This document shows, piece after piece, positions 15,761-23,425 of a stretch of 24,133 bases of DNA. Location of the stretch: contig DATJAP010000009.1 in assembly GCA_035516155.1 (NCBI GenBank), positions 1 through 24,133 of the forward strand, written 5' to 3'. Origin of the DNA: JAJYKN01 sp035516155 (GTDB lineage Bacteria > Nitrospirota > UBA9217). The position numbers were made by a program, and so were the translations under genes. The notes beneath the pieces are model-generated. The model worked only from the letters and a program-made list of their open reading frames with translations. It was not told where the DNA came from and searched no databases. How positions within the stretch are numbered: the first letter of the stretch is position 1; every line of letters starts with the position of its first letter.

Positions 15761-16759
15761 ATGGAGCAAGAGGGTTCCCGACGGGTACTGGTGACGGGCG
15801 GAACCGGCTTTGTAGGAAGTCATCTTGTTGAACGGCTTCTCCGGAACAATTATGCGGTAACCTGCCTGGTAAGGGATCCTCTTCACGTGCGCTGGCTAGA
15901 GGGGATGGACGTGCGACTCGCGCAAGGCGACTGCACACGGCCCGAATCGCTTGCCAACGCTGTGCAGGGCGCTTCAGCCGTATTCCATTGCGCCGGACTT
16001 ACCAAAGCAATACATGTTCAAGATTACTATGTTGTAAACCACCTCGGCACGAAGAATCTTCTGGAAGCATGCGCACGATATAATCCTGGCATTGAAAAAT
16101 TTGTACTGGTGTCCAGCCAGGCGGCAGCTGGCCCGAGCCCGGACGGACGGCCGGTCAGAGATGGCGACACCCCGCATCCTGTGTCTGATTACGGCAGGAG
16201 CAAGCTGCTTGCCGAAGACGAAGTGCGCGGTTACCAAGACCGTCTTCCTGTCGTGATTCTCCGGCCATCGAGCGTCTATGGACCGAGAGATGTGGATATA
16301 TACGAACTGTTCCGCTGGGCCAGTCGCGGCCTGACTCTTCAGATGACCGGGGGAGATCGATATCTCAACCTGTGCTATGTCGAAGACTTGACAGCGGCGC
16401 TGCTGCTGTCAGCCGAGCAAAGGACGCAGAGCGGAAGCATATATTTTGTCGCGGAGAACAGGCCCTACTCGTGGTCGGAAATCTGGGCGTTGCTGCTTTC
16501 CACGGGCGAAGTGAAAGCACGCACGATCAAAATTCCCTACGGTGCGGCCTATCTGATCGGCCTTGCATTCGAAATCGGAAGCCTGTTTGCCAAAAGGCCG
16601 GCGCTTGCGAACAGGCAGAAGATGCGGGAGGCCGCGCAAAGATACTGGCTTTGCGACATTGGCAAGATCGAGAATGACCTTCGCTTCCGGGCGGAGTATC
16701 CGTTGCAGAAAGGGCTCGAACTAACATGGCAATGGTACAGAAAAAATCAATGGCTGTAG
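15761..16759 (+). CDS. cerR: NAD(P)-dependent epimerase/reductase, probable ceramide reductase
   Basis: The 332-residue protein is an extended short-chain dehydrogenase. It has the Rossmann motif TGGTGFVGSHL (residues 12-22), DCTRPESL, the catalytic region SSQAAAGPS and the YxxxK pair in DYGRSK, then RPSSVYGPRD. By itself it would be called an NAD-dependent epimerase. Its position directly before a serine palmitoyltransferase-like gene and a GNAT gene matches bacterial ceramide clusters, in which the SDR-type CerR reduces the 3-keto group of the acylated intermediate. The ATG at 15761 has GGGAGG 5 nt upstream; a GTG at 15746 is less likely. Its 3' end overlaps the next gene by 34 bp. The family assignment is firm, the CerR role inferred from context. 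Confidence 0.8.
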   Translation: MEQEGSRRVLVTGGTGFVGSHLVERLLRNNYAVTCLVRDPLHVRWLEGMDVRLAQGDCTRPESLANAVQGASAVFHCAGLTKAIHVQDYYVVNHLGTKNLLEACARYNPGIEKFVLVSSQAAAGPSPDGRPVRDGDTPHPVSDYGRSKLLAEDEVRGYQDRLPVVILRPSSVYGPRDVDIYELFRWASRGLTLQMTGGDRYLNLCYVEDLTAALLLSAEQRTQSGSIYFVAENRPYSWSEIWALLLSTGEVKARTIKIPYGAAYLIGLAFEIGSLFAKRPALANRQKMREAAQRYWLCDIGKIENDLRFRAEYPLQKGLELTWQWYRKNQWL

Positions 16760-17982
16760 CGGCGGATCAGGCTTCGCTTGGGGCTGACGGGGCAAAAACG
16801 GCGGATTTGTTCGAAAAATGCCGGAAGTTTACGGCCGCGAAAGAAGTTATGGCCGCCGGGTTTTACCCGTATTTTCACGTTGTGGAATCGGAACAGAGCC
16901 CCGAGGTGATCGTCGAGGGCAGGAAGATGATCATGCTCGGGTCGAACAACTATCTCGGCCTTACCAACCATCCTAAGGTGAAGGATGCAGCTATCGAAGC
17001 AGTGAAGAGATACGGTAGCGGCTGCGCGGGCTCGCGATTCCTGAACGGAACGCTCGATATCCATGTGAAACTCGAGGATAAACTGGCGTCCTTCTTTCGC
17101 AAGGACGCGGCGCTTGCTTTTCCCACGGGCTATCAAACAAACCTCGGGATCATCTCATCCCTCGCGGGCAAAGACGACGTGGTCGTGATCGACAAATTCG
17201 ACCATGCGAGCATCATTGACGCGTCTAGGCTGTCCTTCGCCGAGGTCAAAAAGTTCAAGCACAACGACATGGACAACCTTGCATATGTTCTCAAGGAAAA
17301 CAGGAACCGCGGCAAACTTGTGGTCGTGGACGGCGTGTACAGCATGGAAGGGGACATCGCGCCGCTTCCTGACATCCTGAAAGTCTGCAGGCAATACGGG
17401 GCGCGGCTCATGGTGGACGACGCCCACGGCATTGGCGTCCTGGGCGCTACCGGCCGAGGGACAGCCGAACACTTTGGCCTCGAGAAGGAAGTGGATATCA
17501 TCATGGGCACCTACAGTAAATCCCTGGCCTCCATCGGCGGTTTCGTCGCGGCCGACAAGGACGTGATCCATTACATGAAACACACGTCCCGTCCGCTCAT
17601 TTTCTCCGCAAGTCCTCCCCCGTCGTCGGTCGCGGCGGTCATCGCAGCGCTGGATATCATCGATGGGGAGCCAGAACGAAGGGAGCGGCTGTGGCACAAC
17701 ACGCGCAAGATGATGCAGGCGTTCAAACAGATGGGCTACGACACGGGCGTCGCCGAGACGCCGATCATCCCGCTCATCATCGGCGAGATGGAACGGACAT
17801 TCCTGATGTGGAAGACCCTGTTTGATGCGGGGGTGTTCGTGAATCCCGTGGTCCCGCCGGCCACCTTGCCGCACCGCTGCCTCATCCGAACGAGCTATAT
17901 GGCGACCCACACCGACGAAATGCTCGACCGGGTACTCGGCGTGTTCGAAAAAGCCGGAAAAAAGCTCGGCGTGATTTCGTAG
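16726..17982 (+). CDS. spt: Serine palmitoyltransferase-like alpha-oxoamine synthase (PLP)
   Basis: The enzyme would condense L-serine with a long-chain acyl-CoA to give 3-ketosphinganine, the first step of sphingolipid synthesis. It is a fold-type I PLP enzyme of 418 residues: LGSNNYLGLT (71-80), the His that stacks on PLP (DKFDH, H160), VDDAHGIGVLG (D231, H234) and the PLP lysine in GTYSKSLASIGGF (K265). K265 falls at the same number as in Sphingomonas SPT, and GTxSKS is SPT-like rather than the SxGKA(L/F)G of glycine C-acetyltransferase (KBL) or BioF. VNPVVPP and RTSYMATHT near the C-terminus are also typical. BioF or KBL is the main alternative, but the neighbours argue for SPT. The start could also be the ATG at 16732 or 16750; the overlap with cerR suggests coupling. 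Confidence 0.85.
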   Translation: MAMVQKKSMAVAADQASLGADGAKTADLFEKCRKFTAAKEVMAAGFYPYFHVVESEQSPEVIVEGRKMIMLGSNNYLGLTNHPKVKDAAIEAVKRYGSGCAGSRFLNGTLDIHVKLEDKLASFFRKDAALAFPTGYQTNLGIISSLAGKDDVVVIDKFDHASIIDASRLSFAEVKKFKHNDMDNLAYVLKENRNRGKLVVVDGVYSMEGDIAPLPDILKVCRQYGARLMVDDAHGIGVLGATGRGTAEHFGLEKEVDIIMGTYSKSLASIGGFVAADKDVIHYMKHTSRPLIFSASPPPSSVAAVIAALDIIDGEPERRERLWHNTRKMMQAFKQMGYDTGVAETPIIPLIIGEMERTFLMWKTLFDAGVFVNPVVPPATLPHRCLIRTSYMATHTDEMLDRVLGVFEKAGKKLGVIS

Positions 17983-18001
17983 CCGACAGGGGTGGGAGAC
18001 C

Positions 18002-19114
18002 GTGAACATCGAACAGGTCAACAGCGGGGGCGGCATGGACGAATTCATCCGGTTCCCGTGGAAAGTGTACCAGGGAAATCCCAACTGGGTCCCGCCGCTC
18101 GTGAGCGAAGTTAAATTCGTCCTGAGCGAAAAGAACCCCTTTTTTCAACACGCCGAAGCCGCCTGTTTCCTTGCGCGCAAAAACGGAGAAGCGGTCGGCA
18201 GGATCGCGGCGATCATCGACCGCAATCACATCAGCCTCCACAACGAGCAGGCCGGATTCTTCGGCTACTTCGAGTGCCTGCCCGACGTCGCAGTCGCGCA
18301 GGAGCTTTTAGACGCGGCATCGGGATGGCTCAAGAAGCGGGACATCTCGATCATGCGCGGACCCATGAACCCGTCGACGAACGACGAGTGCGGATTTCTT
18401 CTTGAGGGGTTCGATTCGCCCCCCATGATCATGATGACATACACGCCGCCGTATTACCTCGATTACATGGCGCAGTGCGGCCTCCGGAAAGCCAAGGACC
18501 TGTATGCGTTCATCACGAACATCGATGAGGTCACGGCGGGAAACAGGCTCGAGAAACTGTCACGGGGGGTGAGAGCGCGGGTCCCGGGGCTGACGGTCCG
18601 TCCCTTGAATATGAAGGCATTCAAGAGCGAGTTGGAAAAGGTGAAAGATATTTACAACTCCGCATGGTTCAAGAACTGGGGCTTCGTGCCAATGACCAAT
18701 GACGAGATTGATTCTATGGCCAAGAGACTGAAACCCTTGATCGTGCCCGAGCTGGCCGTTATGGCCGAGGTGGACCGCAAACCGGCTGGGTTCATGCTGA
18801 CCGTGCCTGATTACAACCAGGTACTCGCCCGGATCGACGGGAAGCTCGGCCCCATTGAGCTCTTGAAATTTCTGTGGTACTCGAGAAAAATCAGCGATAT
18901 CCGGGTCATGCTCATGGGGGTAAAGGAACAGTATCGAAAAAAGGGGATTGAAGGGCTGCTGTATCTCGAATCGTTCAGGGCGGCGAGAAAGAAGGGGTAC
19001 CAGAGGGCCGAGATGTCCTGGGTCCTGGAAGATAACACGGTGGTGTGCAAGGGCTGTGAACTCATGGGCGGGAAGCTGTACAAAAAGTACCGGATCTACG
19101 AGAAAGGCATTTGA
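18002..19114 (+). CDS. bcerS: GNAT-superfamily acyltransferase, probable bacterial ceramide synthase
   Basis: The 370-residue protein resembles the large GNAT-like family that includes the bacterial ceramide synthase bCerS, which attaches a second fatty acyl chain to the amine of 3-ketosphinganine. Visible features are the N-terminal FIRFPWKVYQGNPNWVPPL, NPFFQHAEAACFLARKNGEAVGRIAAIID, FFGYFECLPD, IMRGPMNPSTNDECGFLLEGFDSPPMIMMTYTPPYY, and a C-terminal GNAT part with RKKGIEGLLYLESFRAARKKGYQRAEMSWVLEDN. No signal peptide or membrane helix is evident. It starts with GTG at 18002, preceded by GGGAG, 19 bp after the spt stop, so it is the last gene of the operon. Proteins of this family are often annotated only as hypothetical; the function here rests on the cluster. 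Confidence 0.8.
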   Translation: MNIEQVNSGGGMDEFIRFPWKVYQGNPNWVPPLVSEVKFVLSEKNPFFQHAEAACFLARKNGEAVGRIAAIIDRNHISLHNEQAGFFGYFECLPDVAVAQELLDAASGWLKKRDISIMRGPMNPSTNDECGFLLEGFDSPPMIMMTYTPPYYLDYMAQCGLRKAKDLYAFITNIDEVTAGNRLEKLSRGVRARVPGLTVRPLNMKAFKSELEKVKDIYNSAWFKNWGFVPMTNDEIDSMAKRLKPLIVPELAVMAEVDRKPAGFMLTVPDYNQVLARIDGKLGPIELLKFLWYSRKISDIRVMLMGVKEQYRKKGIEGLLYLESFRAARKKGYQRAEMSWVLEDNTVVCKGCELMGGKLYKKYRIYEKGI

Positions 19115-19168
19115 CGGTTATCCACGTCAACGGAGATTCGCGTGCGTTTGTGATTCTTGCCGGATGCA

Positions 19169-20071
19169 TCAACTGGCCTGCTGAATCCGACCGTCCGTCT
19201 TCCGGGTTACGCGCGAGAGTGCGGCGAACAGTATCGGCGCCAGATAAACGGTCAAAACCGTGAGGGCAATTCCCGCGATGACATCGATAACGTAATGATA
19301 CCGGAGATACACGGTCGAGATGATCAGTCCTGCTACAACCGGAATTAATCCTGTAAAAAGTCTTTTCTCCTTTTTCCCCCATGCATAATAGAGGCTCATG
19401 AGCGAAACGGCCGTATGGCCGCTCGGGAAGGCGTCGGTCTTGTTTTTTTCGAGGCCGTTCAGGGCATCCTGGATTTTTTCGATAAACGGTGAAACCCGCA
19501 GGCCCCCGGTCTGGAGATGGCCGAGCGTAAAGCGGGGGCCGATTGCGGGAACGAGCAGGTAGCCGACGTAGGAGAGGTAGAAGCAGAGCAGGATGCCGAA
19601 CAGGGCCTCTTCGAATTCCCCGAACCTGCCTTTGGCGATCAGGACGGCGCCGAGCGAGAGGGGAATGAAATAATAACTGAGATAGGCGAACTGAAGGATC
19701 GCAGAAAGAGTCGGGCTGATCAGCCGTTCCATCCACACCGTCGGATGGACTCCGAAGAGCGCGTGGTCGATGGAGATGAGGTACGCGTCGTATGTCGTCG
19801 TATGAATGCCGGCGATGAGTGACCCCAGACTGTTAAAAATAGAGAGAACCGTGACCACCGTGACGATAACCGAAAGGGAGAAACCTTTTTTTGCCGGGAC
19901 TACCCTCGATCGGTATGCGGCAACTGCCAGGACAGCAACTGCCAGCGCCGCGTATGTGGCGAGAAGTCCGGCCCATGACGGATTCATGCGCGCGGAAAAA
20001 ACCGCAAGGCCTGAGAGCAGGACAAGAAAGGAAAGGGTCAGCAGATCGGAGGGCCTCAAGACGGGGCGCAT
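19169..20071 (-). CDS. PAP2-superfamily membrane protein, Aur1/PAP2_3-like
   Basis: The 300-residue protein has about six to seven membrane segments and the phosphatase/phosphotransferase motifs of the PAP2 superfamily: PAIGPRF (175-181), AFPSGHTA with H219, and YLRYHYVIDV with H259 and D263. The combination GPRF…FPSGH…RYHYxxD resembles the PAP2_3 branch containing Aur1-type inositol-phosphorylceramide synthases more than classic phosphatidic acid phosphatases (KxxxxxxRP). It converges with the ceramide operon across a gap of 54 bp. A role in transferring a head group to, or dephosphorylating, sphingolipids is therefore plausible but unproven. The promoter lies only about 5 bp before the ATG, so the message may be leaderless. 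Confidence 0.82.
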   Translation of the reverse strand: MRPVLRPSDLLTLSFLVLLSGLAVFSARMNPSWAGLLATYAALAVAVLAVAAYRSRVVPAKKGFSLSVIVTVVTVLSIFNSLGSLIAGIHTTTYDAYLISIDHALFGVHPTVWMERLISPTLSAILQFAYLSYYFIPLSLGAVLIAKGRFGEFEEALFGILLCFYLSYVGYLLVPAIGPRFTLGHLQTGGLRVSPFIEKIQDALNGLEKNKTDAFPSGHTAVSLMSLYYAWGKKEKRLFTGLIPVVAGLIISTVYLRYHYVIDVIAGIALTVLTVYLAPILFAALSRVTRKTDGRIQQAS

Positions 20072-20076
20072 AGCGA

Positions 20077-20105
20077 TATATACACTACCTTCGGAGAAAT
20101 TGCAA
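20077..20105 (-). promoter_or_regulatory. Candidate promoter of the PAP2-like gene
   Basis: On the minus strand TTGCAA (20100-20105) and TATATA (20077-20082) are separated by 17 bp. The -10 element ends 5 bp before the ATG, so the transcript would start at or next to the start codon. Confidence 0.45.
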
Positions 20106-20338
20106 TCGCAACATCCATTCCCCCGACTGGATGTCCTCCGCAGAGAAAAGGCCGGAGCGTGACAGAAGCGGCAAGGTCAAGAGAGCTTACGGCAGGCAAT
20201 TCCTGTTTCTTCAAATGCAGCCCTCAATTATGATTTCATCCTTAGAATAAGCCATGTTGCCGGACACATCAATGAGTCCGAACGAGAACAATGCTAGCCA
20301 TGCAAATGCAGAGTTGCCTGAAATTCTCTTTAAGACAA
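20106..20338. other. Intergenic stretch upstream of the PAP2-like gene
   Basis: On the minus strand a 43-codon frame begins with a GTG overlapping the TGA of the orphan ORF at 20339 and ends at 20211. It encodes one hydrophobic stretch (FAWLALFSFGLIDV) in an otherwise unrecognised peptide. The rest holds nothing I can name. Confidence 0.3.
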
Positions 20339-20596
20339 TCACGCTGGCCTCCCAAAGACCTCTCGAGTAAACTGAACCGCCCCGTCTTTCCAATCAGGCA
20401 TCACACACCACTGGTCGGGATCGTCGGATACAGTACCCGCCCGAAGACCTTCATGCCAAGCAAACGGCATTCCTTTACCGTATCCAGGAGATCCCGGGAA
20501 TCCCAGTAGGAGTGGACCCGTATCGGTGGGGGATTCACCCAGAGCGCTGATCCTATCATGAATTACCATGACGGGCACTCCAGGCGCGTTATGCAA
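20339..20596 (-). pseudogene. Orphan 85-codon frame, coding-like but lacking a normal start
   Basis: The frame reads PGVPVMVIHDRISALGE, LLLGFPGSPGYGKGMPFAWHE and DQWCVMPDWKDGAVQF, an aromatic- and Gly-rich composition that looks like protein rather than chance. The only starts are a TTG at 20596 without a ribosome binding site and an internal ATG; upstream the frame stays open only back to the end of the neighbouring gene. I do not recognise a family. It may be the C-terminal remnant of a gene whose front was lost, or a real small protein translated by coupling to the gene at 20604. Confidence 0.35.
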
Positions 20597-20603
20597 TGTA
20601 TAT

Positions 20604-21134
20604 TCATTTTCCGGTCTTCATATTGCCGCCGGGCGGCGCACTGCTGCCTTGGTCCGGCGGTTTCACGTCCACCGCGTTCCCGGGAGCCGGAGCAGCGGCC
20701 TGCGGTTTTGCCTCTTGCCGCAGCTTTCTTTCCTTCGTGCTTGTTCCCCCGGGCCTGAGGGGTGCGGCGGGGGTTTCGGCCGGCGCGGGAGCTGCCTGCT
20801 GTTCTTTTACCACTCGTATGATTTTCGGGTCGTTGATAAAGGGCATGTATTTCGGCAGGGCAAATTGGATCTCGTCCTTTTCGTTGATCAGGAGATTGAT
20901 CTCGTCAGCCTTCTTGTTGAAGGTTGCCAGCAGCGCGCCTTCGGGCGTACTCACGGTCAGAAGAAGCGCATCCCCCTTTTTCTCCTTCGCCTCTACGGTC
21001 CCCTTGACCACGGTTTCTTTCCCCACCACGAATTCGGGAAGGTAGGGCCTCACATATTTGGGCAGGTAGATCATGCACACGATGCCCAGTATTATTCCGA
21101 AGACGAATGGTATAAGACGAGACTGCTTGTGCAT
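20604..21134 (-). CDS. Membrane-anchored protein with Pro/Ala-rich tail, unknown function
   Basis: The 176-residue protein starts with one hydrophobic segment (about residues 8-24, IPFVFGIILGIVCMIYL) that anchors it or serves as an uncleaved signal. A beta-rich domain of about 80 residues follows (KGTVEAKEKKGDALLLTVSTPEGALLATF, then NLLINEKDEIQFALPKYMP). The last 65 residues are rich in Ala, Pro and Lys and probably disordered, as in proteins that span the periplasm. AAGGAGG 7 nt before the ATG supports the start. I do not recognise the family. The DsrC-like gene lies about 150 bp upstream on the same strand. Confidence 0.75.
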   Translation of the reverse strand: MHKQSRLIPFVFGIILGIVCMIYLPKYVRPYLPEFVVGKETVVKGTVEAKEKKGDALLLTVSTPEGALLATFNKKADEINLLINEKDEIQFALPKYMPFINDPKIIRVVKEQQAAPAPAETPAAPLRPGGTSTKERKLRQEAKPQAAAPAPGNAVDVKPPDQGSSAPPGGNMKTGK

Positions 21135-21284
21135 AAAATGGCCTCCTTACGGCACTTCCGGTGTCGGACGTATCGATGTATTGAAGTCAGGCCGGATCCT
21201 GTTGGAAACAGGCTTTCCCCTCTGCAACGGATAGGATCTGACCATAACGGCATGAAGGGTTTCACCCGCGTATATTCCCTGCTT

Positions 21285-21704
21285 TTAAAAGCCGAGCGGC
21301 TCCCACGCTTTGAATTTGATCACCTCCTCGCCAGGGTTGGGCAAGCCGGCGATCTTCCAGGCCGTGACGGGGTCCAAAAATTTGTCTGTGACGCAGCTAC
21401 GGGGCTGGTGGACATTCTTGCATACATAACGTACGATCGGAAAGAATTTATGTTTTTTATAATACTCCCGCATGAACTTCAGGATATCGAGCTGGTCTTC
21501 TGCCAGGTCTGTGATTCCTTCCTGTGCAGCGAGAACGCGCGCGACCGTTTCCGACCAGTCTTCAAGATCAACCAGGAACCCATCTTCGTCAACGGTTATC
21601 TTGAGGTCTTTATGGAGTATCACCGGCACAGGGCCTCCTCCAGGGGAGTCTTTGGGAGTGTATATCTTGAAACGACTCTCTGTCCGACTCGGCACGTTGT
21701 CCAC
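21285..21704 (-). CDS. DsrC/TusE-fold protein lacking the redox cysteines (RspA-type)
   Basis: The 139-residue protein has the DsrC/TusE core: ITVDEDGFLVDLEDWSETVA (36-55), an AxxEGI.DL.ED motif, LKFMREYYKKHKFFPIVRYV and WKIAGLPNP (116-124). In DsrC the C-terminal arm ends …ACKIAGLP.PTGCV, with two cysteines that form the trisulfide sulfur carrier. Here the first is Trp116 and the terminal Cys is replaced by an unrelated GEEVIKFKAWEPLGF tail, so it cannot carry sulfur in the known way. Cysteine-less DsrC paralogues have been proposed to be regulatory (RspA). Two other cysteines (C95, C104) lie in an unusual insert. The GTG at 21704 is the best available start, but without a strong ribosome binding site. 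No dsrAB or tus genes are in the window. Confidence 0.82.
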   Translation of the reverse strand: MDNVPSRTESRFKIYTPKDSPGGGPVPVILHKDLKITVDEDGFLVDLEDWSETVARVLAAQEGITDLAEDQLDILKFMREYYKKHKFFPIVRYVCKNVHQPRSCVTDKFLDPVTAWKIAGLPNPGEEVIKFKAWEPLGF

Positions 21705-21832
21705 AGTGCAGGCAGAAATCAGATCACAGCAGGGTTTACGACAGACGCTAAAACAGCAGCACCGCTGAGAGTGCGCGGAACACCGTTCACCACGGTTGAA
21801 ACCTGTAAACCTGCTTGCTGGTCCGCTGCCGG

Positions 21833-22513
21833 CTAGAACGAGAACATCCCGCTGAACGTCACGCCGCTGAAGGAGTCCCTGACGTTTGAAGTGTTTCCCT
21901 CATTCGTTTCGAACCGGTAACCCAAGCTGCCCGCGAATACCCGGGTATAAGCGTACTTTACGCCGACTTCCATCATCCAGCCCGGACTGTCTTCCTGAAA
22001 GGTGCCGGGTGCGTCTTCCTCTTTGAACTTGGTGATGAGATATTCCAGCCTGCCGAAGAACGAGAGCTGCGGAGTCACGAACGCGTTTCCGACGATCCCG
22101 ATGACCGGCCCGTAGAGCGTGTCTTTCGTTCCCGTGTCGCTTTCCTTGAGGGTTGTATTCCGGTAGCCTGCGAGAATGCCGAATTGGGGAACGACCAGGT
22201 AGCCCACGGCAGCGTCGATATCCTCACGGTCGACATTGAAGGAAGGATTCACATCGGAGAACGTATAATCGGACGGGGTCACAAGATATGACGCCTCCAC
22301 GAAGAATTGATCCTGATATTTTGCTTCAAGGGCGGGTCCGAGGAGCAGCGTCGTGTCGGATGTAATGCTGGGGAAACCCGGCCTTTCCTGTGTCCACTGG
22401 TTCAGCCACATTTTGATCCCCACCGACACGCCCGTACCATCCTCGGCGCGCGCCTGGCCGCTGCATGCGATCAGCAGCAGGGCAGCCATGATCACGATCA
22501 GGACACGTTTCAT
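21833..22513 (-). CDS. Predicted outer-membrane beta-barrel protein
   Basis: The 226-residue protein has a signal peptide (MKRVLIVIMAALLLIAC…ARA, cleavage probably before EDG), though LIAC also fits a lipobox. The mature part consists of alternating aromatic and hydrophobic strands with short acidic turns, such as GVSVGIKMWLNQW, FFVEASYLVTPSDYTF, FGILAGYRNTTL, FGRLEYLITKF and GWMMEVGVKYAYTRVFAGSLGYRFE. It ends in a C-terminal Phe (TFSGMFSF), the classic signature recognised by the BAM complex. About eight to ten strands can be counted, so it is a small OmpA/OmpW-sized barrel of unknown role. AAGGAGG upstream of the ATG supports the start. Confidence 0.8.
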   Translation of the reverse strand: MKRVLIVIMAALLLIACSGQARAEDGTGVSVGIKMWLNQWTQERPGFPSITSDTTLLLGPALEAKYQDQFFVEASYLVTPSDYTFSDVNPSFNVDREDIDAAVGYLVVPQFGILAGYRNTTLKESDTGTKDTLYGPVIGIVGNAFVTPQLSFFGRLEYLITKFKEEDAPGTFQEDSPGWMMEVGVKYAYTRVFAGSLGYRFETNEGNTSNVRDSFSGVTFSGMFSF

Positions 22514-22537
22514 CTTCGTCCCTCCTTGCCCTTCCTG

Positions 22538-22638
22538 GTGAGGTGCCTCATTCCGGCAGAAACGGAGAACGATGATACCCTCACCTCAGGACATAATTAT
22601 AGCACTAATTTAATTCAAGTTGAACTCGAGCACCTCAC
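22538..22638. repeat. Three copies of TGAGGTG/CACCTCA around the barrel-gene promoter
   Basis: The 7-bp motif TGAGGTG (or its complement) occurs at 22539-22545, 22582-22588 and 22631-22637, that is upstream of the -35, just downstream of the predicted start and in the leader. The outer copies extend to a 9-bp inverted repeat GTGAGGTGC/GCACCTCAC. A further 10-bp inverted repeat, AGAAACGGAG (22558-22567) and CTCCGTTTCT (22649-22658), interleaves with it. Confidence 0.5.
22596..22624 (-). promoter_or_regulatory. Extended -10 promoter of the barrel protein gene
   Basis: On the minus strand TATAAT (22596-22601) is preceded by TGC, giving an extended -10 element, and a weak -35 TTCAAC (22619-22624) lies 17 bp upstream. 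The leader before the ATG at 22513 would be about 75 nt long. Confidence 0.55.
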
Positions 22639-22679
22639 GGGATATTCGCTCCGTTTCTCCTGAGAGATTTCATACAAGG

Positions 22680-23360
22680 TCATGATTGCTTCTTTTTTTT
22701 GATCTTCTGATAAAGCACCGGGACAAGCGCGAATAATCCGAGGAGGGCGAAAGATCCCAGCACCCGGGGAGAGGCGACCTCGCTCATGCTGTTAATCGCA
22801 GCAAGGCTGGCCCCGGCGTTGCAGTACACGAAACTGCCCGGAATGATTCCCACCAGGGTGCCGAAAAAGAAGGTTCGCAAGTGCATTCCGGTCAGGCCTG
22901 CGCCGAGGTTGATAAGGAAGAAGGGGAAGACCGGAACCAGCCGCAAAAACAGAAGGTAGTTGAACCCTCTCGTCTCGAGTTCGGTATTAATCTTCTCAAG
23001 TCGGGTTCCGAATTTATTCTGGACTACATCACGGAAAAGATACCGGGCGACAAGGAACGCGAGGGAGGCACCGATCGTCGCGCCGATATTGACGTACACG
23101 GTTCCCAGGACAGCACCGAACACAGCCCCCGCCGCGAGCGATAGCACGGCCGCGCCGGGCAGGGAGAGGGCTGTCTGAACGATATAGGCAGCGATGAACG
23201 CGGAGATCATGACAACCTGATGGCTCTTGTAGAATGCGACGAGTGCTGCGCGGTTTTCCTTCAGTGACGCCAGGGTCAGGTATTTTCCCAGGTCGAAATA
23301 AAAGAACAATATGCCCAGGAATACAATAATCGATGCAATCCAAAATTTTTTATTCTTCAT
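22680..23360 (-). CDS. TVP38/TMEM64 (VTT/DedA-superfamily) membrane protein
   Basis: The 226-residue inner-membrane protein has about five to six hydrophobic segments and the VTT-domain signature: SLPGAAVLSLAAGAVFG, GATIGASLAFLVARYLFRD, FLLFLRLVPVFPFFLIN-like stretch (YLLFLRLVPVFPFFLINLGAGLTG) and GTLVGIIPGSFVYCNAGA. Members are thought to be lipid scramblases or small-molecule transporters. The ATG at 23360 has GGGAG 5 nt upstream and is preferred over a GTG at 23375. Genes of this family often sit beside a mercuric-reductase-like flavoprotein, and such a gene is present about 320 bp upstream on the same strand. Confidence 0.88.
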   Translation of the reverse strand: MKNKKFWIASIIVFLGILFFYFDLGKYLTLASLKENRAALVAFYKSHQVVMISAFIAAYIVQTALSLPGAAVLSLAAGAVFGAVLGTVYVNIGATIGASLAFLVARYLFRDVVQNKFGTRLEKINTELETRGFNYLLFLRLVPVFPFFLINLGAGLTGMHLRTFFFGTLVGIIPGSFVYCNAGASLAAINSMSEVASPRVLGSFALLGLFALVPVLYQKIKKKKQS

Positions 23361-23392
23361 GGCATCTCCCAGCACTCGGCGGCTTCATAGCC

Positions 23393-23425
23393 AAAGGGCG
23401 CGGCAGCATGCGTCCGCCCTTTTTT
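23393..23425 (+). terminator. Hairpin with T run, possible terminator
   Basis: AAAGGGCG (23393-23400) and CGCCCTTT (23415-23422) form an 8-bp stem, and six T occupy 23420-23425. The T run favours the plus strand, although the flanking genes are on the minus strand. It may attenuate antisense reading or act weakly in both directions. Confidence 0.4.

Noticed and set aside
17155..18084. A 309-codon minus-strand frame rich in His, Arg and Asp
   Set aside because: Its composition is that of an antisense shadow of the SPT-like gene.
20568..21836. A 422-codon plus-strand frame
   Set aside because: It is antisense to two minus-strand genes. One is a clear DsrC-fold protein and the other has a strong ribosome binding site. 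The long frame has no family features.
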